Source of the DNA: Clostridium sp. C8-1-8
GTDB taxonomy: Bacteria > Bacillota > Clostridia > Clostridiales > Clostridiaceae
Length of the DNA: 64,000 bases
Direction: 5' to 3'
Assembly (NCBI RefSeq): GCF_009928445.1
Contig: NZ_JAABNO010000001.1
Location: forward strand, 186,001-250,000
Shown piece after piece: positions 1-8,375 of this stretch. Each line of letters begins with the position of its first letter. Position 1 is the first letter of the stretch. The translations under genes were made by a program, and so were the position numbers. The notes beneath the pieces were generated by a model. The model was given only the letters and a program-made list of their open reading frames with translations. It was not told the origin of the DNA and did not search any database.

Positions 1-1098
1 ATTTATGCTTATCCCCTCAACAGTTCCATTATCTTTAGTTAGGGTTTCCATATTGCCATTAGCATCTATTCTGTTAAGGAAGGAACTATCATCTTCTGTG
101 GTTACGAAATATAGATAATCATCTTCAACCTTTGTAGCTTCTGATCCAGCATATCTGCAGTCAGATCCAACAGAATTGTATAGAGCCTTATCGAAGTCAG
201 GGGTTATGCAGATTTGTTCAAGAGAGTTTAAATCAATAGTGTAGAACTTAGCATTTTCATTAACTCCATAACTGACCATATCTGTTGAAGCTACGATTAA
301 CTTTTCATCAGATATAAAGTCAGCATAACCGTTACTCATTGGCACAGGTTGTGGTATTACCTTTAAGGTCTTAGTCCTAAAATCATAGATAGATATGTCA
401 TTTGTAAGAGGCATTTTATCTTTAAAATAATAGCTTAAAATTACTGCTTTAGTCTTAGTTTTATTTAAGGCAAAGAAGTCAACATTGGTATTGTCACAAG
501 TGAGCTTTTCAACCTTTTCAGTAGATACTGTGAATAAATATAGGCTTGTTTTCTTGCTTCTTGTAAATCCCGCTCCGTTAAGCCAAAAAGGTATCTCATC
601 TAAGACTTCGTAGTCTTCTTCCTCTTTTCTTCTAGCTTTTTCTTTTTCTCTTTCTTCAACACTAAGGCTGTCTAAATCTACTTCTCTAGGATTGTATTCA
701 GCGGTAAATAAATAAGTGTCAGCATCTACTTGTTTAATTTGGCTTACTGCTTTAGGTATATTTAAGAACTTTACAGCTTCGCCTCCATGGATGTTGATCT
801 TATAGTATTGAGTGAACTCTTCACCAGCTTCTTGTTTTTCCTTATCCTTAGGGTCTCTTTGAGCAGGAAAAACTATATTCTCTGAGTCAAGCCAGAAAAA
901 GCTTCTTTCACTATCAAAAGAAGTTAATCTATATTTTGAATTATCCTTTAGATTAAGAATCCAAAGATTTGAAAGATACTTGTTATCTTCTATACTAGCT
1001 TCATGTACAACAAAGCAGGCGTATTTACCATCAGGGGAATGTTTTATTGAAGAAAGGAAGGTATATCTAGCAAGGTCGTCAATTTTTGTTTTTTCCAT
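1..1098 (-). CDS. S9-family (prolyl-oligopeptidase-like) peptidase, N-terminal part
   Basis: Reverse-strand gene cut by the left edge; 366 codons are visible and no stop is reached. My translation gives a series of short beta-rich units (for example LWILNLKD, YYKINIHGG and ISIYDFRTK), the pattern of the seven-bladed propeller at the front of acylaminoacyl-peptidase/prolyl-oligopeptidase serine peptidases. The opening MEKTKIDDLARY and a charged stretch rich in E, K and R near the middle fit clostridial members of this group. The catalytic alpha/beta-hydrolase domain would lie outside the window, so the Ser-Asp-His triad cannot be checked. There is no signal peptide, so it is likely a cytosolic peptide hydrolase. 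The ATG at 1098 is preceded by GGAGG at a 9-base spacing. Upstream lies a structured leader (1141-1269). Confidence 0.75.
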   Translation of the reverse strand, partial: MEKTKIDDLARYTFLSSIKHSPDGKYACFVVHEASIEDNKYLSNLWILNLKDNSKYRLTSFDSERSFFWLDSENIVFPAQRDPKDKEKQEAGEEFTQYYKINIHGGEAVKFLNIPKAVSQIKQVDADTYLFTAEYNPREVDLDSLSVEEREKEKARRKEEEDYEVLDEIPFWLNGAGFTRSKKTSLYLFTVSTEKVEKLTCDNTNVDFFALNKTKTKAVILSYYFKDKMPLTNDISIYDFRTKTLKVIPQPVPMSNGYADFISDEKLIVASTDMVSYGVNENAKFYTIDLNSLEQICITPDFDKALYNSVGSDCRYAGSEATKVEDDYLYFVTTEDDSSFLNRIDANGNMETLTKDNGTVEGISIN

Positions 1099-1140
1099 TT
1101 TATTAGTCCTCCAAATCAAGAAAGTATTATTTGTATTTGA

Positions 1141-1285
1141 TTAAAACAGAGTTCCTAACTAAACTATTAATTTATACATGCCCGAAAGTGGCCAGAAGCC
1201 GGGATTTTCGAACAGGTATAAATCAAGTTTCGATATAGGAACTCTTAGCTTAATTCTGCCCTGTTTTAATATTTTTTAAATTATA
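1141..1285 (-). promoter_or_regulatory. Structured leader element with promoter upstream of the S9 peptidase
   Basis: Nested inverted repeats: TTAAAACAG at 1141-1149 pairs with 1261-1269, AGAGTTCCTA at 1148-1157 pairs with 1236-1245, TTTATAC at 1171-1177 pairs with 1216-1222, and CCCG at 1181-1184 pairs with 1200-1203. On the reverse strand a perfect TATAAT (plus positions 1280-1285) sits just outside, so transcription would begin near 1273 and run through the whole fold before reaching the peptidase RBS. This looks like a folded 5' leader or small RNA of about 130 nt. I could not match it to a riboswitch class I know. The strand is inferred from the promoter. Confidence 0.4.
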
Positions 1286-1310
1286 ATCTTTTATCTTTGG
1301 TATGATTAAT

Positions 1311-2336
1311 TTATTTTACTTCAACAATCCATCCTTCAGGAGCCTTTTTGTCTCCAAATTGTATGCCTGAAAGAGTATCATAAAGTTCTCTTGTTATTGG
1401 TCCTACTTCTGTTTCACTGTGGAATACATGTAGTTTATCCTTATAGAAGATTCCTCCTATTGGGGTTATTACAGCAGCGGTTCCACAAGCCCCAGCTTCT
1501 TTAAACTCATCTAGATTGTCTATAAACACATCTCTTTCTTCAGCTTCTAAGCCTAAGTATTCCTTAGCTAGATAAAGTAAAGAGTACTTTGTTATACTAG
1601 GAAGTATTGAAGGTGAATATGGTGTTACAAACTTATTGTCCTTTGTTATACCAAAGAAGTTTGCAGCTCCCACTTCTTCTATCTTAGTATGAGTAGCAGG
1701 ATCTAGATAAACGCAGTCTGCGAAGCCAGCCTTAGCTGCTAATTCATGAGGATAAAGACTTGCAGCATAGTTACCGCCAACCTTAGCTGCTCCAGTACCA
1801 TAAGGAGCTGCTCTGTCATAATCAGCAATTGCGTAGTTAACTGGAGTTATTCCTCCCTTATAGTAAGCTCCTACAGGAATACAGAATACACAGAATAAAT
1901 ATTCAGGTGCTGGCTTAACGCCTATGTTGTCTCCAACTCCTATTATGAATGGTCTTAAGTACAATGTAGCTCCAGTTCCATATGGAGGAACAAAGTGCTC
2001 ATTAGCTTTGACCACTTGTATACAAGCATCTATGAACTTTTCTTCAGAAATTACAGGCATTAAAAGTCTCTTGCAGCTGTTTGCTAGTCTCTTAGCATTT
2101 TGATCAGGTCTGAAAAGTTGTATCTTTCCTTCCTTTGTTCTGTAAGCCTTAAGCCCTTCAAAACATTGCTGACCATAGTGTAAAGCAGTTGAGGCCTCGC
2201 TTATTGAAAGCATGTTATCTTCTACCAATGCTCCATCATCCCATTGTCCGTCTTTCCACTTAGAAACATAACGGAAATCAGTTTTAATATAACTAAACCC
2301 CAAGTTATTCCAATCAATATTTACTTCTTTAGACAT
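1311..2336 (-). CDS. ilvE: Branched-chain amino acid aminotransferase
   Basis: A 341-residue class IV PLP-dependent aminotransferase that transfers amino groups between glutamate and the 2-keto acids of Leu, Ile and Val, the last step of branched-chain synthesis and the first of breakdown. Family hallmarks are visible: [16 protein letters not shown] near residue 50, the PLP-lysine segment [14 protein letters not shown] near 180-195, and the C-terminal [15 protein letters not shown] block. The length is typical for the IlvE type II group. It is monocistronic: a 212-base gap with a structured leader separates it from the downstream peptidase gene. The start ATG is preceded by GGGGG. No T-box was seen in the upstream 250 bases. 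The identification is secure; the exact substrate range is inferred from the family. Confidence 0.95.
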   Translation of the reverse strand: MSKEVNIDWNNLGFSYIKTDFRYVSKWKDGQWDDGALVEDNMLSISEASTALHYGQQCFEGLKAYRTKEGKIQLFRPDQNAKRLANSCKRLLMPVISEEKFIDACIQVVKANEHFVPPYGTGATLYLRPFIIGVGDNIGVKPAPEYLFCVFCIPVGAYYKGGITPVNYAIADYDRAAPYGTGAAKVGGNYAASLYPHELAAKAGFADCVYLDPATHTKIEEVGAANFFGITKDNKFVTPYSPSILPSITKYSLLYLAKEYLGLEAEERDVFIDNLDEFKEAGACGTAAVITPIGGIFYKDKLHVFHSETEVGPITRELYDTLSGIQFGDKKAPEGWIVEVK

Positions 2337-2597
2337 AAAAAAGCCCCCTATCTATAAACTATACTTTTTTTCCTATTATTTAATTTTATCACTTTTAATT
2401 GTAATGTGAAATAAAGTTTTACATTAATAAAGACTTATATTAATAAAAAAATATTTTTAACAACTTTATAGTATAAATTGTTAAATTGTTCAAAAAATAT
2501 CAAAAAATATATTGCTTTCAGTTTAATCCTCTACTATACTAAATCTTAATAAAATAATACTTATCGGAATAGTTGGTAATTCATAAGTTTTATTTAA

Positions 2598-2730
2598 GGC
2601 TCTGTTAAAGTACCGTGTTGAAATTAAGTGGTCAGTCATCCGATGCTTAGATGAGCTTGCGCTAATTGCTCGCTCATATAGCATCTCCTTCTTAACCACT
2701 TAATTTCAACGATATTATTAAACATAGCCT
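2598..2730 (+). repeat. MITE-like palindromic repeat, copy A (short form)
   Basis: About 133 bp that folds on itself almost end to end. The left arm at 2598-2632 is complementary to the right arm at 2696-2729 (GTTGAAATTAAGTGGT against ACCACTTAATTTCAAC). Inner arms GATGCT (2642-2647) and AGCATC (2680-2685) also pair. TATTTAA flanks both sides (2591-2597 and 2731-2737), as a 7-bp target duplication would. Related copies lie near 15054, 29171, 42464, 53950, 57347 and 59785. No coding capacity. Confidence 0.75.
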
Positions 2731-2773
2731 TATTTAAAGGTCCATGTTGATGACTGTTTTAATCTAAGCAAAG

Positions 2774-2808
2774 GCTTCAAATATTCAAATTGGGGGAATA
2801 TTTGAAGC
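2774..2808 (+). promoter_or_regulatory. Perfect 13-bp hairpin upstream of cysC
   Basis: GCTTCAAATATTC at 2774-2786 pairs perfectly with 2796-2808 around a 9-base loop. It is not followed by a T-run, so it is unlikely to be a plain terminator. Its position 112 bases ahead of the sulfur operon suggests an operator or an mRNA leader structure. The regulator is unknown. Confidence 0.4.
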
Positions 2809-2919
2809 GAAATAATCTGAAAAGTCATAGAATTATTATAGCTGTGATGTAATTAATATGGCTGAATTTGTGAATAACTATGTTAAGTTAGTAACAAGAA
2901 ATTTTGGGGGGCTTATTTC

Positions 2920-3531
2920 ATGAATAGTAATACAGAGAGCAATATAGTTTGGCATAATACAAGTGTTAGTAAGGAAGATAGGGAAAGTCTGTTAAACCAA
3001 AAGGGTATAGTTCTATGGTTTACTGGACTTTCAGGGGCAGGTAAGTCTACTGTTGCTAATGCTTTAAGTGTAGAACTACATAACAATTCTTATTTTACCT
3101 ACCTTTTAGACGGGGACAATCTAAGACATGGCTTAAACTCAAACCTTGGTTTTTCCAAAGAAGACAGAGAAGAAAACATAAGAAGGGTAAAGGAAGTAGC
3201 CAATCTTTTTGCAGATGCTGGTATCATAACCCTAGCTACCTTTATATCTCCTTTTAGGAAAGATAGAGATAGCGTAAGAGAATTATTAGGAGGCAGATTT
3301 GTGGAAGTTTTTGTGGACTGTGATTTAGAGGTTTGCGAAGACAGAGATCCTAAGGGGTTATATAAAAAAGCAAGAACAGGTCTTATAAAAGACTTTACAG
3401 GGATAGACTCACCTTATGAAAAACCAGAAAATCCAGAGATAACTATAAATACTCATAAATCTACCATAGATGAATGTGTCGAACAAATAATAGAGTACTT
3501 AAAAGCAAAAGCATATTTGAATAGGAGCTAA
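2920..3531 (+). CDS. cysC: Adenylylsulfate (APS) kinase
   Basis: A 203-residue cytosolic kinase that phosphorylates APS to PAPS using ATP. The P-loop GLSGAGKST is at about residues 36-44. It is followed by the family motif DGDNLRHGLN, by FSKEDREENIRR, and by the lid and substrate region FISPFRKDRDSVRE. FVEVFVDCDLEVCEDRDPKGLYKKAR is the normal C-terminal half. The length matches stand-alone CysC. ATG with a GGGGGG ribosome binding site. It is the first gene of the sulfur operon, 21 bases ahead of the transporter lipoprotein. The operon also has an APS reductase, which uses APS directly, so PAPS may serve other sulfation or a side route. This intact enzyme contrasts with the decayed kinase domain on CysN. 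Confidence 0.93.
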   Translation: MNSNTESNIVWHNTSVSKEDRESLLNQKGIVLWFTGLSGAGKSTVANALSVELHNNSYFTYLLDGDNLRHGLNSNLGFSKEDREENIRRVKEVANLFADAGIITLATFISPFRKDRDSVRELLGGRFVEVFVDCDLEVCEDRDPKGLYKKARTGLIKDFTGIDSPYEKPENPEITINTHKSTIDECVEQIIEYLKAKAYLNRS

Positions 3532-3552
3532 AGCATTTTGGGGGGCTAAAAA

Positions 3553-4578
3553 ATGAATATAAAAAAGATTCTTGCGTCTATAGTGACATCTGTACTGGTA
3601 TTGGGGCTTGTGGGATGTTCATCAAAAAGCAAAGACACATCTAAAGTCACAATTGGCTTTTTCTCTAATATAACTCATGCTCAAGCTTTATTAGGAATGA
3701 ACAATGGACAGTTTAACAGGGACATAGGGGATGAATATAGTCTTAACTTCAAGCAATTTAATGCTGGGCCAGATGAGCTTCAAGCTCTACTAGCAGGAAG
3801 TATAGATATAGGCTATATAGGACCAGGTCCTGCTTTAAATGGTTATATAAATTCTAAAGGTGCCATTCAAATAATAGCTGGAGCTTCTAGTGCAGGAGCA
3901 GTTTTACTCACATCAAAAGATTCTTCAATAAAAAACGCAAAAGACCTATCAGGAAAGAAAGTAGCAATTCCCCAATTTGGCAATACCCAAGACTTATCAC
4001 TAAGAGCGCTTTTAAAGGAAAACGGATTAAAAGATAAAACCAGTGGGGGAACTGTTGATATAGTACAAGCGGAAAATTCTCTAATCAAAACTCTTTTATC
4101 TCAGCATAAAATAGATGCAGCATTGGTACCAGAACCTTGGGGAGCTAGGCTGGAGCAAGAAGCTGGAGCTAAGGTGGTTCTTGACTACAAAGATGTTTGG
4201 AGAGAGGGAAATTATTCTGTGGCAGTAGTGGTAGTTAGAAAAGAGTTTATGGAAAAGCACCCGGAATTAGTTGAAAAGTTTTTAAAAGCGCATGTAAGCC
4301 TTACGGATTATATCAACTCCAATCCGAAAGAAGCAAAAAAGGCAATAAACGATGAACTTAATAAGCTTACTAAAAAACCTTTAAAAGGAGAGGTGCTGGA
4401 TAAGGCTTTTAATAGGCTTGAAGTGACTAACTATCCTATAAAGGATTCCATAGTAGAGATGGCGGAGCTTTCAAGAAGCATAGGTTTCATAAGGGAGGAG
4501 CCAGAGCTAGCTGACTTATACAGCCTTGATATGCTAGATAAAGCTATTAAGGAATATGAGAAAGGCAAAACAAAATAA
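3553..4578 (+). CDS. ABC transporter substrate-binding lipoprotein (SsuA/TauA/NrtA type)
   Basis: 341 residues. A lipoprotein signal peptide ends at the lipobox LVGC near residue 22, followed by a Ser/Lys linker. The body is a type II periplasmic binding fold of the SsuA/TauA family: IGFFSNITHAQALLG near the N-terminus, QALLAGSIDIGYIGPGPALN, then DLSGKKVAIPQFGNTQD and ALVPEPWGARLEQEAGAKVV. It is anchored outside the membrane and delivers substrate to the permease encoded two genes downstream. The family includes sulfonate, taurine and nitrate binders. The surrounding sulfate-activation genes suggest a sulfur compound, possibly sulfate itself, but the ligand cannot be read from sequence. ATG with GGGGGG upstream. 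Confidence 0.9.
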   Translation: MNIKKILASIVTSVLVLGLVGCSSKSKDTSKVTIGFFSNITHAQALLGMNNGQFNRDIGDEYSLNFKQFNAGPDELQALLAGSIDIGYIGPGPALNGYINSKGAIQIIAGASSAGAVLLTSKDSSIKNAKDLSGKKVAIPQFGNTQDLSLRALLKENGLKDKTSGGTVDIVQAENSLIKTLLSQHKIDAALVPEPWGARLEQEAGAKVVLDYKDVWREGNYSVAVVVVRKEFMEKHPELVEKFLKAHVSLTDYINSNPKEAKKAINDELNKLTKKPLKGEVLDKAFNRLEVTNYPIKDSIVEMAELSRSIGFIREEPELADLYSLDMLDKAIKEYEKGKTK

Positions 4579-4594
4579 AAAGGGGGCAAAGACG

Positions 4595-5434
4595 TTGAGT
4601 CTTGTTATTGAGGGAGTAAAGAAGAAATTTATAACAAAGCGTAAAGAGACCTATACTTTAGATAATATCAATCTTGACTTCAAAAAAGGTGAATTTGTGT
4701 GCATATTGGGGCCGTCAGGATGCGGAAAATCTACCTTGTTAAATATAATTGCAGGTCTTGAGAGTCCTACAGAAGGAAGAATAACCTTAAATGGCGATGA
4801 AATAAAGGGTGTTGGCGTAGACAGAGCAGTTATGTTTCAGGAGTCTGCTTTATTTCCCTGGCTAAAGGTTATAGATAATGTGGAGTTTGGAATGAAAATA
4901 GCTGGTGTTCCTAAGAAGGAAAGAAGGGAGAGGGCTCTTCACTACCTTAAGATGGTTCATCTTACTAAGTTTCAAAATTCCTATGTTCATGAACTTTCAG
5001 GAGGAATGAGACAAAGAGTAGCACTTGTTAGAGCACTTACTTTGGATTCAGAAGTATTACTTATGGATGAACCCTTTGCTGCTTTAGATAGCCAGACTAA
5101 GAACATCCTTCAGACAGAACTACAAAAGGTATGGCTTGAGACTAAGAAGACAATAGTGTTCATAACTCATAGTGTTGAGGAAGCTGTTATTTTAGGAAAT
5201 AGAGTTATTGTTATGTCTGCAAACCCAGGAAGGGTAAAAAAAGAGTTTAACATAGACTTGGCAAGACCGAGAAAAGCTGAAGATGTTAACTTAACATATA
5301 TTGCAGCTCAGGTTATGGAAGAGCTTAGAGAGGAGGTAGAGAGGATTGCAAAAGCAGAATATGACAGTGATTGGAGTTTTGAAAAAGATAGCGTTTTATA
5401 TAGCTCTAGTAGCCATATGGGAACTGGTATATAA
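4595..5434 (+). CDS. ABC transporter ATP-binding protein (SsuB/TauB type)
   Basis: The ATPase subunit of the same importer. Walker A GPSGCGKST, Q-loop VMFQESALFPWL, signature LSGGMRQRVAL, Walker B VLLMDEPFAALD and H-loop FITHSVEEA are all intact, so it should hydrolyse ATP. I prefer the TTG at 4595 (279 residues), which has AGGGGG at a suitable distance. An in-frame ATG at 4556 would add 13 lysine-rich residues, overlap the end of the lipoprotein gene and lacks a good ribosome binding site. The last 89 bases overlap the start of the permease gene in another frame, implying translational coupling. Confidence 0.92.
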   Translation: MSLVIEGVKKKFITKRKETYTLDNINLDFKKGEFVCILGPSGCGKSTLLNIIAGLESPTEGRITLNGDEIKGVGVDRAVMFQESALFPWLKVIDNVEFGMKIAGVPKKERRERALHYLKMVHLTKFQNSYVHELSGGMRQRVALVRALTLDSEVLLMDEPFAALDSQTKNILQTELQKVWLETKKTIVFITHSVEEAVILGNRVIVMSANPGRVKKEFNIDLARPRKAEDVNLTYIAAQVMEELREEVERIAKAEYDSDWSFEKDSVLYSSSSHMGTGI

Positions 5435-6143
5435 GCTAGGGGTAGATGTGTTATCTATATGGAAGCCATATACTTTCCCGTCACCTTTTCAAGTTACTAA
5501 AAGTTTGTATAACTTAGTTAAGGATAATACCTTGTTTATAGCTATACTGGCAAGCATGGGAAGACTTTTGTTAGGTTATCTGTTATCTGTAGTTATTGGT
5601 CTTTCTCTTGGTCTTTTTATAGTTCGCTTTAAGTATATAGGGGACAACATAAAGGCCTTAATCTTAGGTCTGCAGACTCTACCAAGCATATGCTGGGTGC
5701 CCTTTGCCATACTTTGGTATGGAATAAGTGAACAATCCATAATATTTGTTATTGCCATGGGGTCTATATTCTCTATTTCTATAGCTACTGAGGGTGCTAT
5801 AAGTAACGTATATCCATTATATATAAAGGCTGCAAAAACTATGGGAGCTAAGGGACTTAAGCTTTATATCAATGTTATCATTCCAGCAGCTCTTCCAGGA
5901 ATTGTAGCTGGGATGAAGCAAGGGTGGTCTTTTGCTTGGAGAGCTTTGATGGCTGGAGAAATGATATCTTCTTCTAAGGGACTTGGATATGTACTTATGG
6001 TAGGAAGAGATGTTGGAGATATAAGTCAAGTGGTTGCAGTAATGGTGGTAATAATAGCTTTAGGGTTGTTACTGGACAAGATAGTATTTGGAAGAATAGA
6101 AACTAACATAAGACAAAAATGGGGACTTAAGACGGAAATATAA
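5346..6143 (+). CDS. ABC transporter permease (SsuC/TauC type)
   Basis: A 265-residue integral membrane permease with about six hydrophobic helices (first near residues 13-30) and the binding-protein-dependent transport signature in AAKTMGAKGLKLYINVIIPAALPGIVAGMKQGWSFAWRALM-type order, including the EAA-loop glycine. It forms the channel for the lipoprotein and ATPase encoded just upstream. The start TTG at 5346 lies inside the ATPase gene and has AGGAGG at 5331-5336 at a 9-base spacing. An ATG at 5361 is a weaker alternative. The substrate is presumed to be sulfate or a sulfonate from operon context only. Confidence 0.92.
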   Translation: MQKQNMTVIGVLKKIAFYIALVAIWELVYKLGVDVLSIWKPYTFPSPFQVTKSLYNLVKDNTLFIAILASMGRLLLGYLLSVVIGLSLGLFIVRFKYIGDNIKALILGLQTLPSICWVPFAILWYGISEQSIIFVIAMGSIFSISIATEGAISNVYPLYIKAAKTMGAKGLKLYINVIIPAALPGIVAGMKQGWSFAWRALMAGEMISSSKGLGYVLMVGRDVGDISQVVAVMVVIIALGLLLDKIVFGRIETNIRQKWGLKTEI

Positions 6144-6169
6144 GTATAAGCAATAAGGGAGGCTAAAAA

Positions 6170-7858
6170 TTGGATTTTAGAAAGGAAGTTTTGGAAACTG
6201 ATGTTTTAGTCATTGGTGGAGGCACTGCCGGTTGTTTTAGTGCACTGAACATAGATGACAAGTCTGATTTAAAGGTAATAATAGCGGACAAGGCAAACAT
6301 TAAGAGAAGCGGCTGTCTTGCAGCAGGAGTTAATGCTCTTAATGCATATATAGGAAAAGGTGAGACCGCAGATTCTTTTGTAGAATATGTAAAGAGAGAT
6401 TCGGAAAATGTCATCAGAGAAGACTTGGTTTACGATATTGCAAAAAGACTAAATAGCGTAACTAAAAAGATAGAGGATATGGGGCTTCCAATCCTTAAGG
6501 ATGAAGAAGGAAACTATATTCAAAGAGGAAAACGAAGTGTAAAGATAAATGGGGAAAATATAAAGCCACTTCTAGCTGATGAAGTAAATAAAAGAAAAAA
6601 TATAAAGATTCTAAATAGAGTAAATATAGTGGATTATCTAGTGAAGGATAAAGAGGTGATAGGTGCCATAGGTTTTTCTCTAGATGAAAAGATTATTTAT
6701 GTCATATATGCAAGCTTTGTAATATGTGCTACAGGAGGAGCATCAGGTATTTATAAGCCTAACAACCCAGGTTTTTCAAAGCACAAGATGTGGTACAGCC
6801 CGTTTAATACTGGTGCAGGTTATGCTATGGGTATAAGAACTGGAGCTGAGATGACATCTTTTGAAATGAGGTTCATAGCTCTAAGATGCAAGGATACCAT
6901 AGCACCTACAGGTACCATAGCTCAAGGGGTAAAGGCAGAGCAGATAAATGCTCTTGGCGAAAGTTATGTATCAAAGTATGGTAAACCCAATACTCATATT
7001 AGACTATATGCCACAGTTATGGAGAACAAGCTTGGAAATGGACCGTGCTATTTAAAAACAGAAGGCATCTCAGAAGAATTGGATAAGGATTTATTCAAGG
7101 CTTATTTAAATATGGCTCCAGCACAAACCTTAAGATGGTTAGAGAGAAACACTGGCCCTTCTAAGGAAAATGTTGAGATTGAGGGTACAGAGCCTTATAT
7201 AGTAGGTGGACATACTGCTGGTGGCTATTGGATTGATAACAAAAGAAGAACTACCCTTAATGGACTTTATGCCGTTGGAGATGTAGCTGGAGGAAGTCCT
7301 AAAAAGTATGTTACAGGCTGCTTTGCAGAAGGGGAGATTGCTGCAGAAGCAATCATTGAAGAGGCTGGAAATAGAAAAATCCATAAGTTAAGCGATGAAG
7401 CTTTACAAGAAAAAGTATCATTTATTAGTAGTTTTTTAGCTAATGAAGACTCTGATTACTCTATAGAGCAAATAGAAGAGCTACTGCAAGAAGTTATGGA
7501 CAAATATGCTGGAGGTATATCTAAGGCTTACATATATAATGAAAAAGGTTTAGATACTGCTGAAGAGAAGCTTGAAGAGTTATTTGGATTGGCAAAAAAG
7601 CTTAGAGCAGAGGATCTTCATGAACTCATGTTTATCTTTGAAGTAATAGACAGGCTTTATGTTTCCAAGGTTTTGATAAGTCATCTTAGAGCAAGAAAAG
7701 AAACCAGATGGAGATGTTATCAAGAAAATGAAGACTATCCAAACAGAGATGACGATAATTGGATGAAATATGTGAACTCCATATATAAAGATGGAAAGGT
7801 TAATATCATATTTAGAGACTTAGTTAGAAAGGATGAGGCTTATGAGCATAGGAATTGA
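6170..7858 (+). CDS. aprA: Adenylylsulfate reductase alpha subunit-like flavoprotein
   Basis: 562 residues of the fumarate reductase/succinate dehydrogenase flavoprotein superfamily. The FAD-binding start DVLVIGGGTAGCFSA lies at residues 10-24 and the second FAD contact GDVAGGSPKKYVTGCFAEGE lies near 369-388. The partner gene for a small 2x[4Fe-4S] protein overlaps its end. AprA reduces APS to sulfite and AMP, taking electrons through AprB. In clostridia such pairs sit in assimilatory operons with cysC, cysD and cysN rather than in sulfate-respiration loci, as here. The start is TTG at 6170 with GGGAGG. The C-terminal region carries the EDLHELMFIFEVIDRLYVSKVLISHL helix typical of AprA-like rather than SdhA proteins. 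Assignment rests on family resemblance plus context. Confidence 0.85.
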   Translation: MDFRKEVLETDVLVIGGGTAGCFSALNIDDKSDLKVIIADKANIKRSGCLAAGVNALNAYIGKGETADSFVEYVKRDSENVIREDLVYDIAKRLNSVTKKIEDMGLPILKDEEGNYIQRGKRSVKINGENIKPLLADEVNKRKNIKILNRVNIVDYLVKDKEVIGAIGFSLDEKIIYVIYASFVICATGGASGIYKPNNPGFSKHKMWYSPFNTGAGYAMGIRTGAEMTSFEMRFIALRCKDTIAPTGTIAQGVKAEQINALGESYVSKYGKPNTHIRLYATVMENKLGNGPCYLKTEGISEELDKDLFKAYLNMAPAQTLRWLERNTGPSKENVEIEGTEPYIVGGHTAGGYWIDNKRRTTLNGLYAVGDVAGGSPKKYVTGCFAEGEIAAEAIIEEAGNRKIHKLSDEALQEKVSFISSFLANEDSDYSIEQIEELLQEVMDKYAGGISKAYIYNEKGLDTAEEKLEELFGLAKKLRAEDLHELMFIFEVIDRLYVSKVLISHLRARKETRWRCYQENEDYPNRDDDNWMKYVNSIYKDGKVNIIFRDLVRKDEAYEHRN

Positions 7859-8156
7859 TAAAGATAAATGTATAAGCTGTGGTAAATGTATAAAGGTTTG
7901 TCCTGGAAGCTTAATCTATAAAGATGACCATAATAAAGCCTATATAAAGTATGAAGATTCTTGTTGGGGTTGCACTGCTTGCCTTAAAGAGTGTGGAAGC
8001 TCTGCTATCACTTATTTCTTGGGAAATGATATCGGTGGTGTAGGAGGTTCTATGAAGGTAAAAAGAGAAGGTCAGTATTGGAAGTGGGAGATAAAAGCAT
8101 TAGATGACAAAACTCATATTGTAAAGATAAATACTAAAGAATCAAATAAGTACTAG
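7842..8156 (+). CDS. aprB: Adenylylsulfate reductase beta subunit-like 2x[4Fe-4S] ferredoxin
   Basis: 104 residues. Two cysteine quartets, CISCGKCIKVCP and CWGCTACLKECG, each of CxxCxxCxxxC form, bind two [4Fe-4S] clusters and pass electrons to the AprA flavin. A C-terminal tail of about 45 residues (VGGSMKVKREGQYWKWEIK) resembles the AprB tail that wraps AprA. The gene overlaps the end of aprA. ATG at 7842 lies 9 bases after an AAAGG; another in-frame ATG at 7833 touches that AAAGG directly and is less likely. The electron donor is not encoded nearby, and no sulfite reductase gene is present in the window. Confidence 0.85.
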   Translation: MSIGIDKDKCISCGKCIKVCPGSLIYKDDHNKAYIKYEDSCWGCTACLKECGSSAITYFLGNDIGGVGGSMKVKREGQYWKWEIKALDDKTHIVKINTKESNKY

Positions 8157-8375
8157 CGGTTTATTATAAAATTTAACGCCTCACTTAATAAACCAGAGGT
8201 GCTTACAATAATCTTTAGTAGTTTTATTTTAGTTGGTTTTTATGACTAGATTTATATATAAAAGAATTCTAAATAGTTTTTGTGCCTTAGCATTTAGCAC
8301 AGTTTGCAGGGCTAAAGCAAATAATATAAGGCATTTAGAGCTTATAAAAGTATGATTAATTAGGGGGTTATTTAA
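8157..8375 (+). promoter_or_regulatory. Spacer inside the sulfur operon with inverted repeats
   Basis: A 219-base gap between aprB and cysD. GGTTTATT at 8158-8165 pairs with AATAAACC at 8187-8194. A second set, GCCTTA at 8284-8289 with TAAGGC at 8327-8332, lies near the cysD start. Neither has a T-run. They may separate two transcripts or hold an operator. No known riboswitch pattern (S-box or T-box) was recognised. Confidence 0.3.

Larger units (their letters stand above)
2337..2919. other. Intergenic region between ilvE and cysC
   Basis: A 583-base AT-rich gap between divergent genes. It holds the ilvE upstream region (2337-2560, no clear operator seen), a complete copy of the MITE-like repeat (2598-2730) and a perfect hairpin (2774-2808) ahead of cysC. 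No open reading frame with a ribosome binding site was seen. Confidence 0.6.

Noticed and set aside
2337..2560. T-box or CodY-type control of ilvE
   Set aside because: No T-box core or clear CodY operator was visible in the upstream sequence.
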